From positions 1 to 40,295 of the forward strand of contig CAJGDO010000011.1 in the NCBI GenBank assembly GCA_904502225.1: a stretch of 40,295 nucleotides of DNA, read 5' to 3'. This DNA comes from an uncultured Clostridia bacterium. Lineage in GTDB: Bacteria > Bacillota > Clostridia > Christensenellales > Borkfalkiaceae. A model generated the notes under the pieces. It made no database searches and was not told the origin of the DNA. It saw nothing but the letters and a program-made list of their open reading frames with translations. The translations under genes were made by a program, and so were the position numbers. Numbering within the stretch: position 1 is the first letter of the stretch; each line of letters starts with the position of its first letter. Positions 1 to 8,202 of this stretch are shown here, in pieces.

Positions 1-810
1 GGTTGCTTGTGCTTTCATAGCAGCGTTGATACCATCAACAGTCACGTCCTTACCCTTAACAACTGCGATAAGAATTGTGGTTGAACCAGTTGCAGTTGGA
101 ACACGTTGAGCAGCACCGATTAGTTTGCCGTTGAGTTCTGGGATAACAAGACCGATAGCCTTTGCAGCACCTGTTGAGTTTGGAACGATGTTCATAGCAC
201 CTGCTCTTGAACGACGGAGGTCACCCTTTCTTTGTGGACCGTCAAGAATCATTTGGTCACCAGTGTAAGCGTGAACAGTTGTCATGATACCAGATTGGAT
301 TGGTGCATAATCGTTAAGTGCTTTAGCCATTGGAGCAAGACAGTTTGTTGTGCAAGATGCAGCAGAGATGATGTGGTCATCTTTAGTTAAAGTTTTGTGG
401 TTTACGTTGTAAACGATTGTTGGAAGGTCGTTGCCTGCTGGAGCAGAGATAACAACGTTTTTAGCACCAGCATCGATGTGTGCTTGTGCCTTTGCTTTGC
501 TTGTATAGAAACCTGTACATTCTAAAACAACGTCAACGTCAAGTTCGCCCCATGGAAGTTCGCTAGCGTTTGCTTTTGCATAGATAGTGATTTCTTTTCC
601 ATCAACGATGATTGAGTTTTCGGTTGCTTCAACACAGTGTTCAAATCTGCCTTGCATTGTGTCATACTTTAAAAGATGAGCAAGCATCTTTGGGCTGGTT
701 AAGTCGTTGATAGCAACAACTTCATATCCTTCTGCACCAAACATTTGTCTGAATGCGAGACGGCCGATACGACCGAAACCGTTAATTGCAACTTTTGTTA
801 CTTTTGACAT
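1..810 (-). CDS. gapA: Glyceraldehyde-3-phosphate dehydrogenase, C-terminal part beyond the window
   Basis: This enzyme converts glyceraldehyde-3-phosphate, NAD+ and phosphate to 1,3-bisphosphoglycerate in glycolysis, in the cytoplasm. I translated 270 codons by hand; the reading frame is open to base 1, so the C-terminal end lies outside the window. The N-terminus has the Rossmann motif GFGRIG (residues 11-16). The active-site motif SCTTNC follows, with the catalytic cysteine near residue 153. The start at 810 is preceded by GGAGGACATTATT. A consensus promoter lies about 80 bp upstream. The family is about 335 aa long, so roughly 65 residues are missing. The identification is firm. Confidence 0.97.
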   Translation of the reverse strand, partial: MSKVTKVAINGFGRIGRLAFRQMFGAEGYEVVAINDLTSPKMLAHLLKYDTMQGRFEHCVEATENSIIVDGKEITIYAKANASELPWGELDVDVVLECTGFYTSKAKAQAHIDAGAKNVVISAPAGNDLPTIVYNVNHKTLTKDDHIISAASCTTNCLAPMAKALNDYAPIQSGIMTTVHAYTGDQMILDGPQRKGDLRRSRAGAMNIVPNSTGAAKAIGLVIPELNGKLIGAAQRVPTATGSTTILIAVVKGKDVTVDGINAAMKAQAT

Positions 811-888
811 AATAATGTCCTCCAAATAATATAATTTTTATAATTTTTTATTGTTTTTTCCAAAATTTATCCAAATTTCGTCTTATAT

Positions 889-917
889 ATTATATATTGA
901 AAAAAGGGTTAAGTCAA
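889..917 (-). promoter_or_regulatory. Sigma-A promoter of gapA
   Basis: On the minus strand, TTGACT at 912-917 and TATAAT at 889-894 are separated by exactly 17 bp. The -35 hexamer lies inside the terminator-like hairpin at 900-936. The predicted start gives a leader of about 70 nt before the gapA ribosome site. Confidence 0.75.
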
Positions 918-936
918 TTATTTTAACCCCTTTTTT
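900..936. terminator. Terminator hairpin overlapping the gapA promoter
   Basis: AAAAAAGGGTTAA at 900-912 pairs with TTAACCCCTTTTTT at 923-936. There are A and T runs on both sides, so it could work in either direction. On the minus strand it is a second stop for sigE transcripts, after the hairpin at 969-1013. Confidence 0.6.
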
Positions 937-968
937 ACATTATTTTAAATTTTAGAAATTTAACAAAT

Positions 969-1013
969 AAAAAAAGGGAATTAAGTTTCGCCATTAAACT
1001 TTTTCCCTTTTTT
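969..1013 (-). terminator. Intrinsic terminator after sigE
   Basis: The outer arms are AAAAAAAGGGAA (969-980) and TTCCCTTTTTT (1003-1013). An inner AAGTTT/AAACTT stem closes the loop. It starts 9 bp past the sigE stop codon. Confidence 0.8.
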
Positions 1014-1021
1014 GATTTTGA

Positions 1022-1732
1022 TTATACCATTTTAGAAAACTCTTTTTGAAGGCGTGAAATTATCTTTTTTTCAAGCCGAGAAATATAACTTTGCGATATC
1101 CCAAGCATATCGGCAACTTCTTTTTGCGTTTTTTCTTCTTCGCCCGAAAGCCCATACCTTAATTTCATAATTTGCTGTTCTTTACTATTAAGTTTTGTTA
1201 AAGCAAGCCCTAAAAGTTCGTTTTCCACACCGTTTTCAATTTTTTTATAAACTATGTCGCCGTCAGTCCCCATCACGTCTGAAAGCATAAGTTCGTTGCC
1301 CTCCCAATCGGTGTTGAGCGGTTCTTCAAACGACACTTCGCTTTTTAGTTTGACCGTGCGACGCAAATGCATTAAAATTTCGTTTTCGATACATCGAGAG
1401 GCGTAAGTTGCAAGTTTTATGTTTTTGTTAGCGTCAAACGAGTTGACGGCTTTTATAAGCCCAATCGTGCCAACCGACACCAAATCGTCTAAATCAACGC
1501 CCGTGTTTTCAAATCTTCTTGCTATGTAAACGACAAGCCGAAGGTTATGCTCTATAAGTTTGTCCTTTATATCCTTTTCGCCAGAACAGAGTTTTTCAAG
1601 CATCTCGTTTTCTTGCTCGGCCGTAAACGGCATAGGCAACACTTCACCACTGCCTATAAAATGCAACACGTTTTCGCTAATAGAAAATATTTTAGCAAAC
1701 TTTTTTAGAAGTTTTTGTATCTTGGCTTTCAT
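1022..1732 (-). CDS. sigE: Sporulation sigma factor SigE (pro-form)
   Basis: This is the early mother-cell RNA polymerase sigma factor. It is 236 aa long and matches the remembered Bacillus subtilis pro-sigma-E closely along its length. Residues of about 1-30 form a basic amphipathic pro-sequence, followed by HFIGSGEVLPMPF, which corresponds to the known processing region. Region 2 contains NLRLVVYIARRFENTG and the -10-reading segment around LATYASRCIENEILMHLRR. Region 4 ends with the helix-turn-helix MLGISQSYISRLEK. It overlaps the C-terminus of the upstream spoIIGA gene by 41 nt, so the two are translationally coupled as in other spore formers. The neighbouring processing protease gene favours SigE over the paralogue SigK. 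Confidence 0.96.
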   Translation of the reverse strand: MKAKIQKLLKKFAKIFSISENVLHFIGSGEVLPMPFTAEQENEMLEKLCSGEKDIKDKLIEHNLRLVVYIARRFENTGVDLDDLVSVGTIGLIKAVNSFDANKNIKLATYASRCIENEILMHLRRTVKLKSEVSFEEPLNTDWEGNELMLSDVMGTDGDIVYKKIENGVENELLGLALTKLNSKEQQIMKLRYGLSGEEEKTQKEVADMLGISQSYISRLEKKIISRLQKEFSKMV

Positions 1733-2519
1733 ACCCCTCCTTTATCAATACTGGGTGCAAAATTATATCGTAATCACTGTTTTTTATTTTTGCGATACAC
1801 ACCCGTATATTTTTAAATATATGCTCCTTGTCCCCTTTATATAATATCAACTCGTCTATCGTAAAGGACAAATTTTCATTTTCGCCCGTTGCCGTTGTGA
1901 TAAGAATTTTGTTAAATTTTGCTTTTATAAGGTTATCCCCTAAAACTTTTTTTGCAAAATTATGGCTTGCGAATATAACTGGTTCATTATTATAGTAAAC
2001 GCCGTTCCCCGTGTCTAAAAAACCTGTTGAGAGCACGCTGTTGTTAAAAACTTTTAGTTCAACTTTATATAAAAAGGATATTATTTCTTTCTTTTTATAA
2101 AAAAAGGTTATCACTTCGCCCAAGCCTTTTATTATTAGGTAAACGTGCAAAAACACAAGTGCAACGCTTATCTCGGTGCTTAAAGGAATATTGAAAATAT
2201 TATAAATCCCCGTCACTGCCCCGCCTGTTAAAAAGACCAAACTAAAAAACACTATGGCGTTTACGTAAAAAGTTTTTTTTCTTTTATAATCGTTTGCAAG
2301 CAAAAGTATTAACAACCCACTTAAAATCTTAACAAGCGTTAAAATAACTTGGTTAATTTGTAAAAGTGGGTAAATCAAAGCGATTATTGCACCCAAAAAA
2401 GCACAAATAAAAAGCCTGCGTTTTCCATAATCAAGTTTGGTTAGTGAAAACGTGGCTTTCAGTATCAAAAAGTCGATTATCAAGTTGTCGATAATAACGT
2501 ATTCGATATAAACGGTCAT
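1692..2519 (-). CDS. spoIIGA: SpoIIGA, membrane aspartic protease that processes pro-sigma-E
   Basis: This is the sporulation protease that cleaves the pro-sequence of SigE at the septum after a signal from the forespore. It is 275 aa long. The first 150 residues or so are hydrophobic with several membrane segments. The C-terminal half holds the pepsin-like motif LDTGN with the catalytic Asp near residue 169. I chose ATG 2519, which has AGGA 7 nt upstream; a GTG directly before it (2522) is the alternative. The gene overlaps sigE by 41 nt. The family call rests on this motif, the topology and the linkage to sigE. Confidence 0.92.
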   Translation of the reverse strand: MTVYIEYVIIDNLIIDFLILKATFSLTKLDYGKRRLFICAFLGAIIALIYPLLQINQVILTLVKILSGLLILLLANDYKRKKTFYVNAIVFFSLVFLTGGAVTGIYNIFNIPLSTEISVALVFLHVYLIIKGLGEVITFFYKKKEIISFLYKVELKVFNNSVLSTGFLDTGNGVYYNNEPVIFASHNFAKKVLGDNLIKAKFNKILITTATGENENLSFTIDELILYKGDKEHIFKNIRVCIAKIKNSDYDIILHPVLIKEGYESQDTKTSKKVC

Positions 2520-2604
2520 CACTTTTTCCTTGTAAGAAAAAGTCTATCACGGAAAAGAAACCGTTTTAAGTAATTTTTTTTGGTTTTTAATTATTTTTTG
2601 TAGA

Positions 2605-2640
2605 AAAGAAAACACGCCCTTTTATTAGAGCGTGTTTTTT
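2605..2640. terminator. Terminator between hemW and spoIIGA
   Basis: AACACGCCCT (2611-2620) pairs with AGAGCGTGTT (2627-2636), with one wobble pair. T-runs follow on both strands. It ends hemW transcription just 5-9 bp beyond that gene's stop codon. Confidence 0.85.
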
Positions 2641-2644
2641 TGTT

Positions 2645-3757
2645 TTAATCTTTTATAAAAGCAAGTATTATATCGTTTTGAACGTATAAATATTCATCTT
2701 TAATTTTTAGATTGTCGCCATTTAAGTCCAAATATTTTGATTTTTTTGATAAAACGGTTTTATATTCTGCCATAAAATCGGCTGAAAAGGTTTTGTTAAA
2801 CTCTGATATGCTTATGCCTTTTGCAGTTCTAAGCCCAAGCATAATAAATTCAAACTTTGCGTCGTCACCTTCAATTAAATCGCTTGAAATTTCTGGGTTT
2901 TTGTTATAGATTATGGCGTTCATATACTCATCAATCTTAAAAGTGTTGGTAAAACGCCTGTTTTCCATAAACGAACTTGCCGAAACGCCAACCCCGATAT
3001 ATTCGCCCCTTTTCCAATAGTTTAGGTTGTGGCGAGAATAAAAACCATCACGGGCAAAGTTAGAAACTTCGTACCTATAAAAGCCTTTTTCTTTTAGATA
3101 GTTTACGATTGCGTCGTAAATATCTGCAACTTCATCATCGCAAAGCAATTCGCCATTAAGATAATCGGTGTAAATCGGTGTGCCGACTTCTGGCGTTAGT
3201 GCGTACACTGAAAGGTGACTTACACCACCAGCAATTGCTAAATCAACGGTCTTTTTAACCTGTTCTATGGTTTGACCGCTTAAACCAATCAAAATATCGG
3301 CACTGATATTTTGACCTTTAAGTAGGTTTGTGGTTAGCAAAAAGTCTTTCGCGGTGTGAATTCTGTTTAGTTTTTTAAGTTGGTCATCAAACCCCGTTTG
3401 CAAGCCGATTGAAAAACGGTTTATACCAACGCTTAAATAATCTTTTATCTTTTGTGCATCAACCGTGCCTGGGTTTAATTCAATGGTTATTTCAGCGTCC
3501 TTTTTTAAGGTAAAGCATTTTTTAACCTGCCTTATTGCACCAACGATAAACTTTGAATCAACAACCGATGGCGTGCCACCACCTATATATACGGTGTCTA
3601 AAATAGTTTTTGGGTATTGCTTGCTTCTGCCTTCAATTTCACGGTAAAGGCAAGCAAAATAACTTTCGGCTTTGCCTATTTCTTTTGGGAAAGATGCAAA
3701 ATCACAATACGTGCATTTTTGTTTGCAAAATGGCACGTGAATATAAAGTCCACTCAT
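2645..3757 (-). CDS. hemW: HemW-type radical SAM protein (heme chaperone, formerly coproporphyrinogen oxidase-like)
   Basis: This is a cytoplasmic radical SAM protein of the HemW family, which is thought to bind heme and pass it to target enzymes rather than to oxidise coproporphyrinogen. It is 370 aa long, normal for the family. The cluster ligands are C11, C15 and C18 in FCKQKCTYCDF, with Phe next to the first Cys, as in HemW. GGGTPS follows near residue 60 and ELNPGT near 115. It lies 13 bp after lepA, and the lepA stop codon lies within its weak AGGT ribosome site, so it is probably cotranscribed with lepA, a very common pairing. Confidence 0.94.
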   Translation of the reverse strand: MSGLYIHVPFCKQKCTYCDFASFPKEIGKAESYFACLYREIEGRSKQYPKTILDTVYIGGGTPSVVDSKFIVGAIRQVKKCFTLKKDAEITIELNPGTVDAQKIKDYLSVGINRFSIGLQTGFDDQLKKLNRIHTAKDFLLTTNLLKGQNISADILIGLSGQTIEQVKKTVDLAIAGGVSHLSVYALTPEVGTPIYTDYLNGELLCDDEVADIYDAIVNYLKEKGFYRYEVSNFARDGFYSRHNLNYWKRGEYIGVGVSASSFMENRRFTNTFKIDEYMNAIIYNKNPEISSDLIEGDDAKFEFIMLGLRTAKGISISEFNKTFSADFMAEYKTVLSKKSKYLDLNGDNLKIKDEYLYVQNDIILAFIKD

Positions 3758-3770
3758 TTTCTACCTATCA

Positions 3771-5582
3771 TTACCTATCGTTATCGGTTTTTAATATTGA
3801 GATAAATGCTTCACTTGGAATTTCAACCGTTCCTATTGAACGCATTTTCTTCTTGCCTTCTTTTTGCTTTTCTAAAAGTTTTTTCTTTCTTGTCACGTCA
3901 CCGCCATAGCATTTTGCCAAAACGTCCTTTCTGAACGCTTTAACCGTTTCCCTTGCTATAATCTTTCCGCCAACTGCTGCTTGAATAGGAATTTCAAACA
4001 TTTGGCGTGGGATAACGTCTTTAAGTTTTTCAGCAATCTGTCTGCCACGCTCGTAAGCCTTATCCTTATGCACAATAATTGAAAGTGCGTCACAAATATC
4101 GCCGTTTAAGAGCATATCTAGTTTTACCAAATCGCTCTTTTGGTAGCCTGCAATTTCATAGTCAAAAGATGCATAGCCTTTGGTGCGAGATTTCAAACTG
4201 TCAAAAAAGTCGTAAATAATTTCGTTTAGTGGCAAGGTGTATTTAAGTTGAACCCTTGTCTTATCCAAATATACCATATCTTTATAAACGCCACGCTTAT
4301 GTTGGCAAAGTTCCATAATTGGCCCAACATATTCAGGTGGGGTAAAGATACTTGCGTTAATAACAGGCTCTTCCATATACTCAATTTCGGTTATTGGTGG
4401 AAGGTGGGTTGGGTTTTCAACCACAAGTTGTTGACCGTCCGTCTTAAAAACTTTATACGAAACTGACGGTGCAGTGGTTATAATTTGCAAGTCAAATTCC
4501 CTTTCAATTCGCTCTTGGATAACGTCCATATGAAGTAGCCCTAAAAAGCCACACCTAAACCCAAAGCCAAGTGCTGCCGAGTTATCAGGCTCAATCGAAA
4601 GTGCCGCATCGTTAAGTTTTAATTTTAAAAGTGCGTCTTTAAGGTCGTTAAACTTACTGCCGTCAAGTGGGAACACCCCCGAGAACACCATAGGAAGTGC
4701 TTTTTTATAGCCCGCAAGCGGTTCTTTTGCAGGGTTAGAAACGCTTGTAATCGTGTCGCCAACCGCTGTGTCTTCAATACTTTTAATGCTTGCTGCAATA
4801 TATCCAACTTCGCCTGCCGTAAGAATATCTTTTTGTTGCATTTTTGGTGAGAAAACGCCAACTTCGGTCACGTCAAACTGCTTGTCCGACATAAAGGTTT
4901 TTATTCTGTCGCCAACCTTAACCGTGCCGTCAACTATTCTAACAAAACATATAACGCCTTTAAAGTTATCGTAATAACTATCAAAAATAAGTGCTTTCAA
5001 TGGTGCGTTGTCATCACCCTTTGGTGCTGGGACCTTTTTAACGATTTGTTCTAAAACGTCCTCAACGTTAAGCCCGCTTTTAGCAGAAATTCTTGGTGCG
5101 TCAAAGGCTTCTATGCCCAAAATATCTTCTATTTCGCCTGCAACCTTTTCTGGATTTGCAGACGCCAAATCCATTTTGTTAATTACAGGCATAATCTCTA
5201 AATCATTGTCTATTGCAAGGTAAGCGTTTGCAAGTGTTTGGGCTTGCACGCCTTGTGTTGCATCAACAATTAAAATTGCACCTTCGCACGCCTTTAACGA
5301 GCGTGAAACTTCATAAGTAAAGTCAACGTGGCCTGGGGTGTCGATTAGGTTAAAGATATATTCCTTTCCGTCCTTGGCTTTATAGAACATTCTAACAGGC
5401 GTAAGTTTTATGGTGATGCCCCTTTCCTTTTCTAAATCCATAGAGTCCAAAAGTTGCTCTTCCATATCACGCTCTGAAACCTGACCAGTCTTTTCCATAA
5501 GCCTGTCCGCAAGCGTTGATTTGCCGTGGTCAATGTGTGCCACTATACAAAAGTTTCTTATATTTTCTTTATTGATTGACAT
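3771..5582 (-). CDS. lepA: Elongation factor 4 (back-translocating ribosomal GTPase LepA)
   Basis: This is a translational GTPase that binds the ribosome and affects elongation and 30S assembly. It is 603 aa long, the usual size. The P-loop AHIDHGKST is at residues 15-23, followed by RGITIK (switch I), DTPGHVDF (G3) and NKMDL (G4). The C-terminal LepA-specific domain ends in RKKKLLEKQKEGKKKM. It is first in an operon with hemW. The start is supported by AAGGAAAATT just upstream and by a promoter at 5616-5644. Nothing unusual was seen. Confidence 0.98.
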   Translation of the reverse strand: MSINKENIRNFCIVAHIDHGKSTLADRLMEKTGQVSERDMEEQLLDSMDLEKERGITIKLTPVRMFYKAKDGKEYIFNLIDTPGHVDFTYEVSRSLKACEGAILIVDATQGVQAQTLANAYLAIDNDLEIMPVINKMDLASANPEKVAGEIEDILGIEAFDAPRISAKSGLNVEDVLEQIVKKVPAPKGDDNAPLKALIFDSYYDNFKGVICFVRIVDGTVKVGDRIKTFMSDKQFDVTEVGVFSPKMQQKDILTAGEVGYIAASIKSIEDTAVGDTITSVSNPAKEPLAGYKKALPMVFSGVFPLDGSKFNDLKDALLKLKLNDAALSIEPDNSAALGFGFRCGFLGLLHMDVIQERIEREFDLQIITTAPSVSYKVFKTDGQQLVVENPTHLPPITEIEYMEEPVINASIFTPPEYVGPIMELCQHKRGVYKDMVYLDKTRVQLKYTLPLNEIIYDFFDSLKSRTKGYASFDYEIAGYQKSDLVKLDMLLNGDICDALSIIVHKDKAYERGRQIAEKLKDVIPRQMFEIPIQAAVGGKIIARETVKAFRKDVLAKCYGGDVTRKKKLLEKQKEGKKKMRSIGTVEIPSEAFISILKTDNDR

Positions 5583-5604
5583 AATTTTCCTTTTACTATA
5601 TAAT
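5576..5604 (+). promoter_or_regulatory. Consensus sigma-A promoter of the glycerophosphodiesterase gene
   Basis: TTGACA at 5576-5581 and TATAAT at 5599-5604 are spaced by exactly 17 bp, a full consensus match. The -35 hexamer covers the lepA start codon on the opposite strand. The predicted leader is about 55 nt. Confidence 0.8.
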
Positions 5605-5615
5605 ATCCGATAAAT

Positions 5616-5644
5616 AGTATATACTAATTACAGTTTTTTTGCAA
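5616..5644 (-). promoter_or_regulatory. Sigma-A promoter of lepA-hemW
   Basis: On the minus strand, TTGCAA (5639-5644) and TATACT (5616-5621) have a 17-bp spacer. This promoter faces and overlaps the transcribed region of the divergent promoter at 5576-5604. Confidence 0.65.
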
Positions 5645-5665
5645 GTAAATTAAAAAGGTGATATT

Positions 5666-6388
5666 GTGAGATTAAGTGGTGATTATTGGCTTTTAAATAA
5701 ACCGATTGCTCATAGGGGGCTTTGGGGCGGCGACATTGTGGAAAATTCGCTTTCTGCTTATAAAAACGCTGTTAATAACGGCTTTCCTATCGAAATAGAT
5801 TTATACAGTTCTTGTGATGGCGTGTTGTTTTCTTTTCACGACCAAACTTTAGAGCGTATGACGGGAAAAAAGGGCTTAATTTTTGAAAAGTCTTCGCAAG
5901 AACTTTTATCAACAAAACTTATTGGCTCAAACGAAAGTATCCCCACCTTTGACCAAGTTTTAGAAGTGGTCGATGGCAAAGTGCCACTTTTAATCGAGTT
6001 AAAAGACCAGCCTGATAAAACTTACGTTGACAGGGTGGTTGAAAGGTTAAAGTCTTATAAGGGCGAGTTTGCAATTCAATCTTTTAATCCCTTATACATT
6101 AAGCGTGTTAAAAAACTTGCACCAAACTTTATCCGTGGAATTTTAGGCACGAAAACACACTCAAAAGAATTGCCGTTTATAAAGAGAAAAATTGTTTCAA
6201 ATATGCTTTTGAACTTTTTGATTAAGCCGGATTTTATAAGTTATTCGTTTGAAGATTTGCCGTTAAAAAAGCATAAAATTAAAAAACTTCCCGTTATAAC
6301 TTGGACGATAACTGATTGCGAATGTGCTAAAAAGGTTAAGCCGTTTGCTAAAAACATTATTTTTGAACACTTTGTTCCAACTAAATAA
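5666..6388 (+). CDS. Glycerophosphodiester phosphodiesterase
   Basis: This enzyme hydrolyses glycerophosphodiesters, products of phospholipid turnover, to glycerol-3-phosphate and an alcohol. It is 240 aa long with no signal peptide, so it is probably cytoplasmic. The GDPD motifs are complete: AHRG with H16, EID with E43 and D45, and FSFHD with H58. Residues further on (LIELKDQP, IQSFNP) fit the TIM barrel. Translation starts at GTG 5666 after AAGGTGAT. The gene is alone on the plus strand, with its own perfect promoter and a terminator at 6394-6422. Confidence 0.93.
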   Translation: MRLSGDYWLLNKPIAHRGLWGGDIVENSLSAYKNAVNNGFPIEIDLYSSCDGVLFSFHDQTLERMTGKKGLIFEKSSQELLSTKLIGSNESIPTFDQVLEVVDGKVPLLIELKDQPDKTYVDRVVERLKSYKGEFAIQSFNPLYIKRVKKLAPNFIRGILGTKTHSKELPFIKRKIVSNMLLNFLIKPDFISYSFEDLPLKKHKIKKLPVITWTITDCECAKKVKPFAKNIIFEHFVPTK

Positions 6389-6393
6389 ACATT

Positions 6394-6422
6394 AAAAAAG
6401 GGACTGATTTTCAGTCCCTTTT
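6394..6422. terminator. Bidirectional terminator
   Basis: AAAAAAGGGACTGA (6394-6407) pairs with TCAGTCCCTTTT (6411-6422) around a 3-nt loop. It serves both the plus-strand phosphodiesterase gene and the minus-strand DUF1846 gene, which converge here. Confidence 0.9.
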
Positions 6423-6427
6423 ATCTT

Positions 6428-7921
6428 TTAATTTTTTTGTTCTAATGCACAAACTTCGCTCTCTCTATATGGCTCGCTTGTGATATTGATGCCAAGTTTT
6501 TTAAGCGTCTTTTTATCAACGTGCGATAATACTACAGATGAATGGAATTCGCTTCCTTTAAGGTTAGAAATTTGTTCCATTGCCTTTTTAGCAACGCTGT
6601 CGGTTGCTGCACTAATCGCAAGTGAAAGCAAAACTTCATCAGTGTGAAGTCTTGGGTTTGCCGAACCCATATGTTTTACTTTTAAGGTTTGGATAGGCTC
6701 TAAAACCTTTGATGAAATTATGTCTAAATTATCGTCAATACCCGCAAGCACCTTTAATGCGTTAAGCAACACTGCCGAACTTGCACCCATAAGTTTACCC
6801 GTCTTACCCGTCACAATCTTGCCGTTTGGAAGTTGCAACGCACAGGCTGGTGCACCCGTTAAACTTGCCTTATCAAGTGCTTGTTTTACAACTGCTCTAT
6901 CGTTTATAGTGATAAGAAGTTTTTGCATAAGCACTTCTATTTTAGAAATGGTTTCCTTGCCGATAACACCCTTTCTTACATCTAAAAGTGCTGAATAATA
7001 CCTTCTAATAACTTCTTGCTTTGATGCATTAAATACAACGTCTTTATCAACAATGCAGTATCCCGCCATATTAACGCCCATATCGGTTGGCGATTTATAA
7101 GGGCTTTTGCCCAAAACCTTTTCAAGCATTGCTGAAAGCACAGGGAAAATTTCCACGTCTCTATTATAGTTGACAGACATTTCGCCATACGCTTCTAAAT
7201 GGAAAGGGTCAATCATATTCATATCGTTAAGGTCAGCCGTTGCCGCTTCGTATGCAATATTAACAGGGTGGTTTAATGGCAAGTTCCATACGGGGAATGT
7301 TTCATACTTTGCATAGCCAGCCTTAATACCACGCTTGTTTTCGTGGTAAAGTTGTGATAAGCAGGTCGCCATTTTTCCACTGCCTGGGCCAGGTGCTGTG
7401 ACGACGACAAGTGGGCGGGTGGTAATAACGTATTCATTTTTACCATACCCCTCATCGCTAACGATTTTTTCAACTTCTGATGGGTAGCCTTCAATAGGGA
7501 AATGGCGGTAAACTTTTATACCACGCATTTCAAGGCGTTTTTGGAAAGCGATTGCACTTGGTTGATAGGTAAACTTGGTTAAAACAACGCTTCCAACGTA
7601 AAAATCATTGTTCTTGAAAATATCGATAAGCCTTAAAACGTCCACGTCGTAAGTAATACCTAAATCACTGCGTTGCTTGTTCTTTTCAATATCGCCTGCA
7701 TTGATAACGATTAAAATTTCGGCTTGGTCTTTTAATTGAGAAAGCATTTTAATTTTGCTGTCTGGTTCAAAGCCCGGCAAAACTCTTGAAGCGTGGTGGT
7801 CATCAAAAAGTTTTCCACCAAATTCAAGGTAGAGTTTACCACCGAACATATTAATTCGCTCTAAAATCTTTGCAGACTGCATTTCTAAATATTTTGCGTT
7901 GTCAAATCCCTTTTTTTCCAT
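6428..7921 (-). CDS. DUF1846 family protein
   Basis: This is a 497-aa cytoplasmic protein of the DUF1846 family. I recall that a crystal structure exists but no settled function. The N-terminus (KKGFDNAKYLEMQS) and the glycine-rich VVTAPGPGSGKMATCLSQLYHE, a P-loop-like segment near residue 185, are typical of the family. The start at 7921 matches the family N-terminus but has no clear ribosome site; an in-frame ATG at 7963 inside the PqqD-like gene is the alternative. It is third in an operon behind a kinase-like and a PqqD-like gene, 16 bp after the latter, so translation is probably coupled. The role of the trio is unknown. Confidence 0.9.
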   Translation of the reverse strand: MEKKGFDNAKYLEMQSAKILERINMFGGKLYLEFGGKLFDDHHASRVLPGFEPDSKIKMLSQLKDQAEILIVINAGDIEKNKQRSDLGITYDVDVLRLIDIFKNNDFYVGSVVLTKFTYQPSAIAFQKRLEMRGIKVYRHFPIEGYPSEVEKIVSDEGYGKNEYVITTRPLVVVTAPGPGSGKMATCLSQLYHENKRGIKAGYAKYETFPVWNLPLNHPVNIAYEAATADLNDMNMIDPFHLEAYGEMSVNYNRDVEIFPVLSAMLEKVLGKSPYKSPTDMGVNMAGYCIVDKDVVFNASKQEVIRRYYSALLDVRKGVIGKETISKIEVLMQKLLITINDRAVVKQALDKASLTGAPACALQLPNGKIVTGKTGKLMGASSAVLLNALKVLAGIDDNLDIISSKVLEPIQTLKVKHMGSANPRLHTDEVLLSLAISAATDSVAKKAMEQISNLKGSEFHSSVVLSHVDKKTLKKLGINITSEPYRESEVCALEQKN

Positions 7922-7937
7922 AGTAAACTTTTGCTGG

Positions 7938-8201
7938 TTAAATAACCACCTTTGCCTCCACAAGTCTATTGATAAACGATTTTACGCCTTTAATAGCAAC
8001 GTCCTTTTCAACCTCATATTCACTTAAAAGTGCATCAACCAACTCGTCCTCGGTTGCACCTTTAATTAGTTTGTTCCATAAAAACGCACTGGTTTCGTTA
8101 AGCGTGATAAGCCCGTTATAAGTCTTAACTGCTTCGCCAACGGCAACAACGATAAAGTTTCCAGCCACTTCTCTTAAAATAAATCCTTCTTTAATCTTCA
8201 T
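7938..8201 (-). CDS. PqqD-like peptide-binding protein
   Basis: This 87-aa protein looks like a stand-alone PqqD/RRE-type winged helix. It has an N-terminal beta hairpin (GFILREVAGNFIVVAVG), the motif LNETSAFLWNKLIKGAT and a helical end (LVDALLSEYEV...FINRL). PqqD-family proteins usually bind the leader of a ribosomally made peptide and present it to a modifying enzyme. No precursor peptide, radical SAM enzyme or cyclase is visible nearby. Its ATG lies 1 bp past the stop codon of the upstream kinase gene, with AAGGGGAT inside that gene's end as the ribosome site. The family call is good; the substrate is unknown. Confidence 0.85.
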   Translation of the reverse strand: MKIKEGFILREVAGNFIVVAVGEAVKTYNGLITLNETSAFLWNKLIKGATEDELVDALLSEYEVEKDVAIKGVKSFINRLVEAKVVI

Positions 8202-8202
8202 T

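Noticed and set aside
2523..2600. Spo0A box before spoIIGA
   Set aside because: Only TTCTACA, one base off the complement of TGTCGAA, in AT-rich DNA; no convincing -10/-35 with the long spacing expected for spoIIG.
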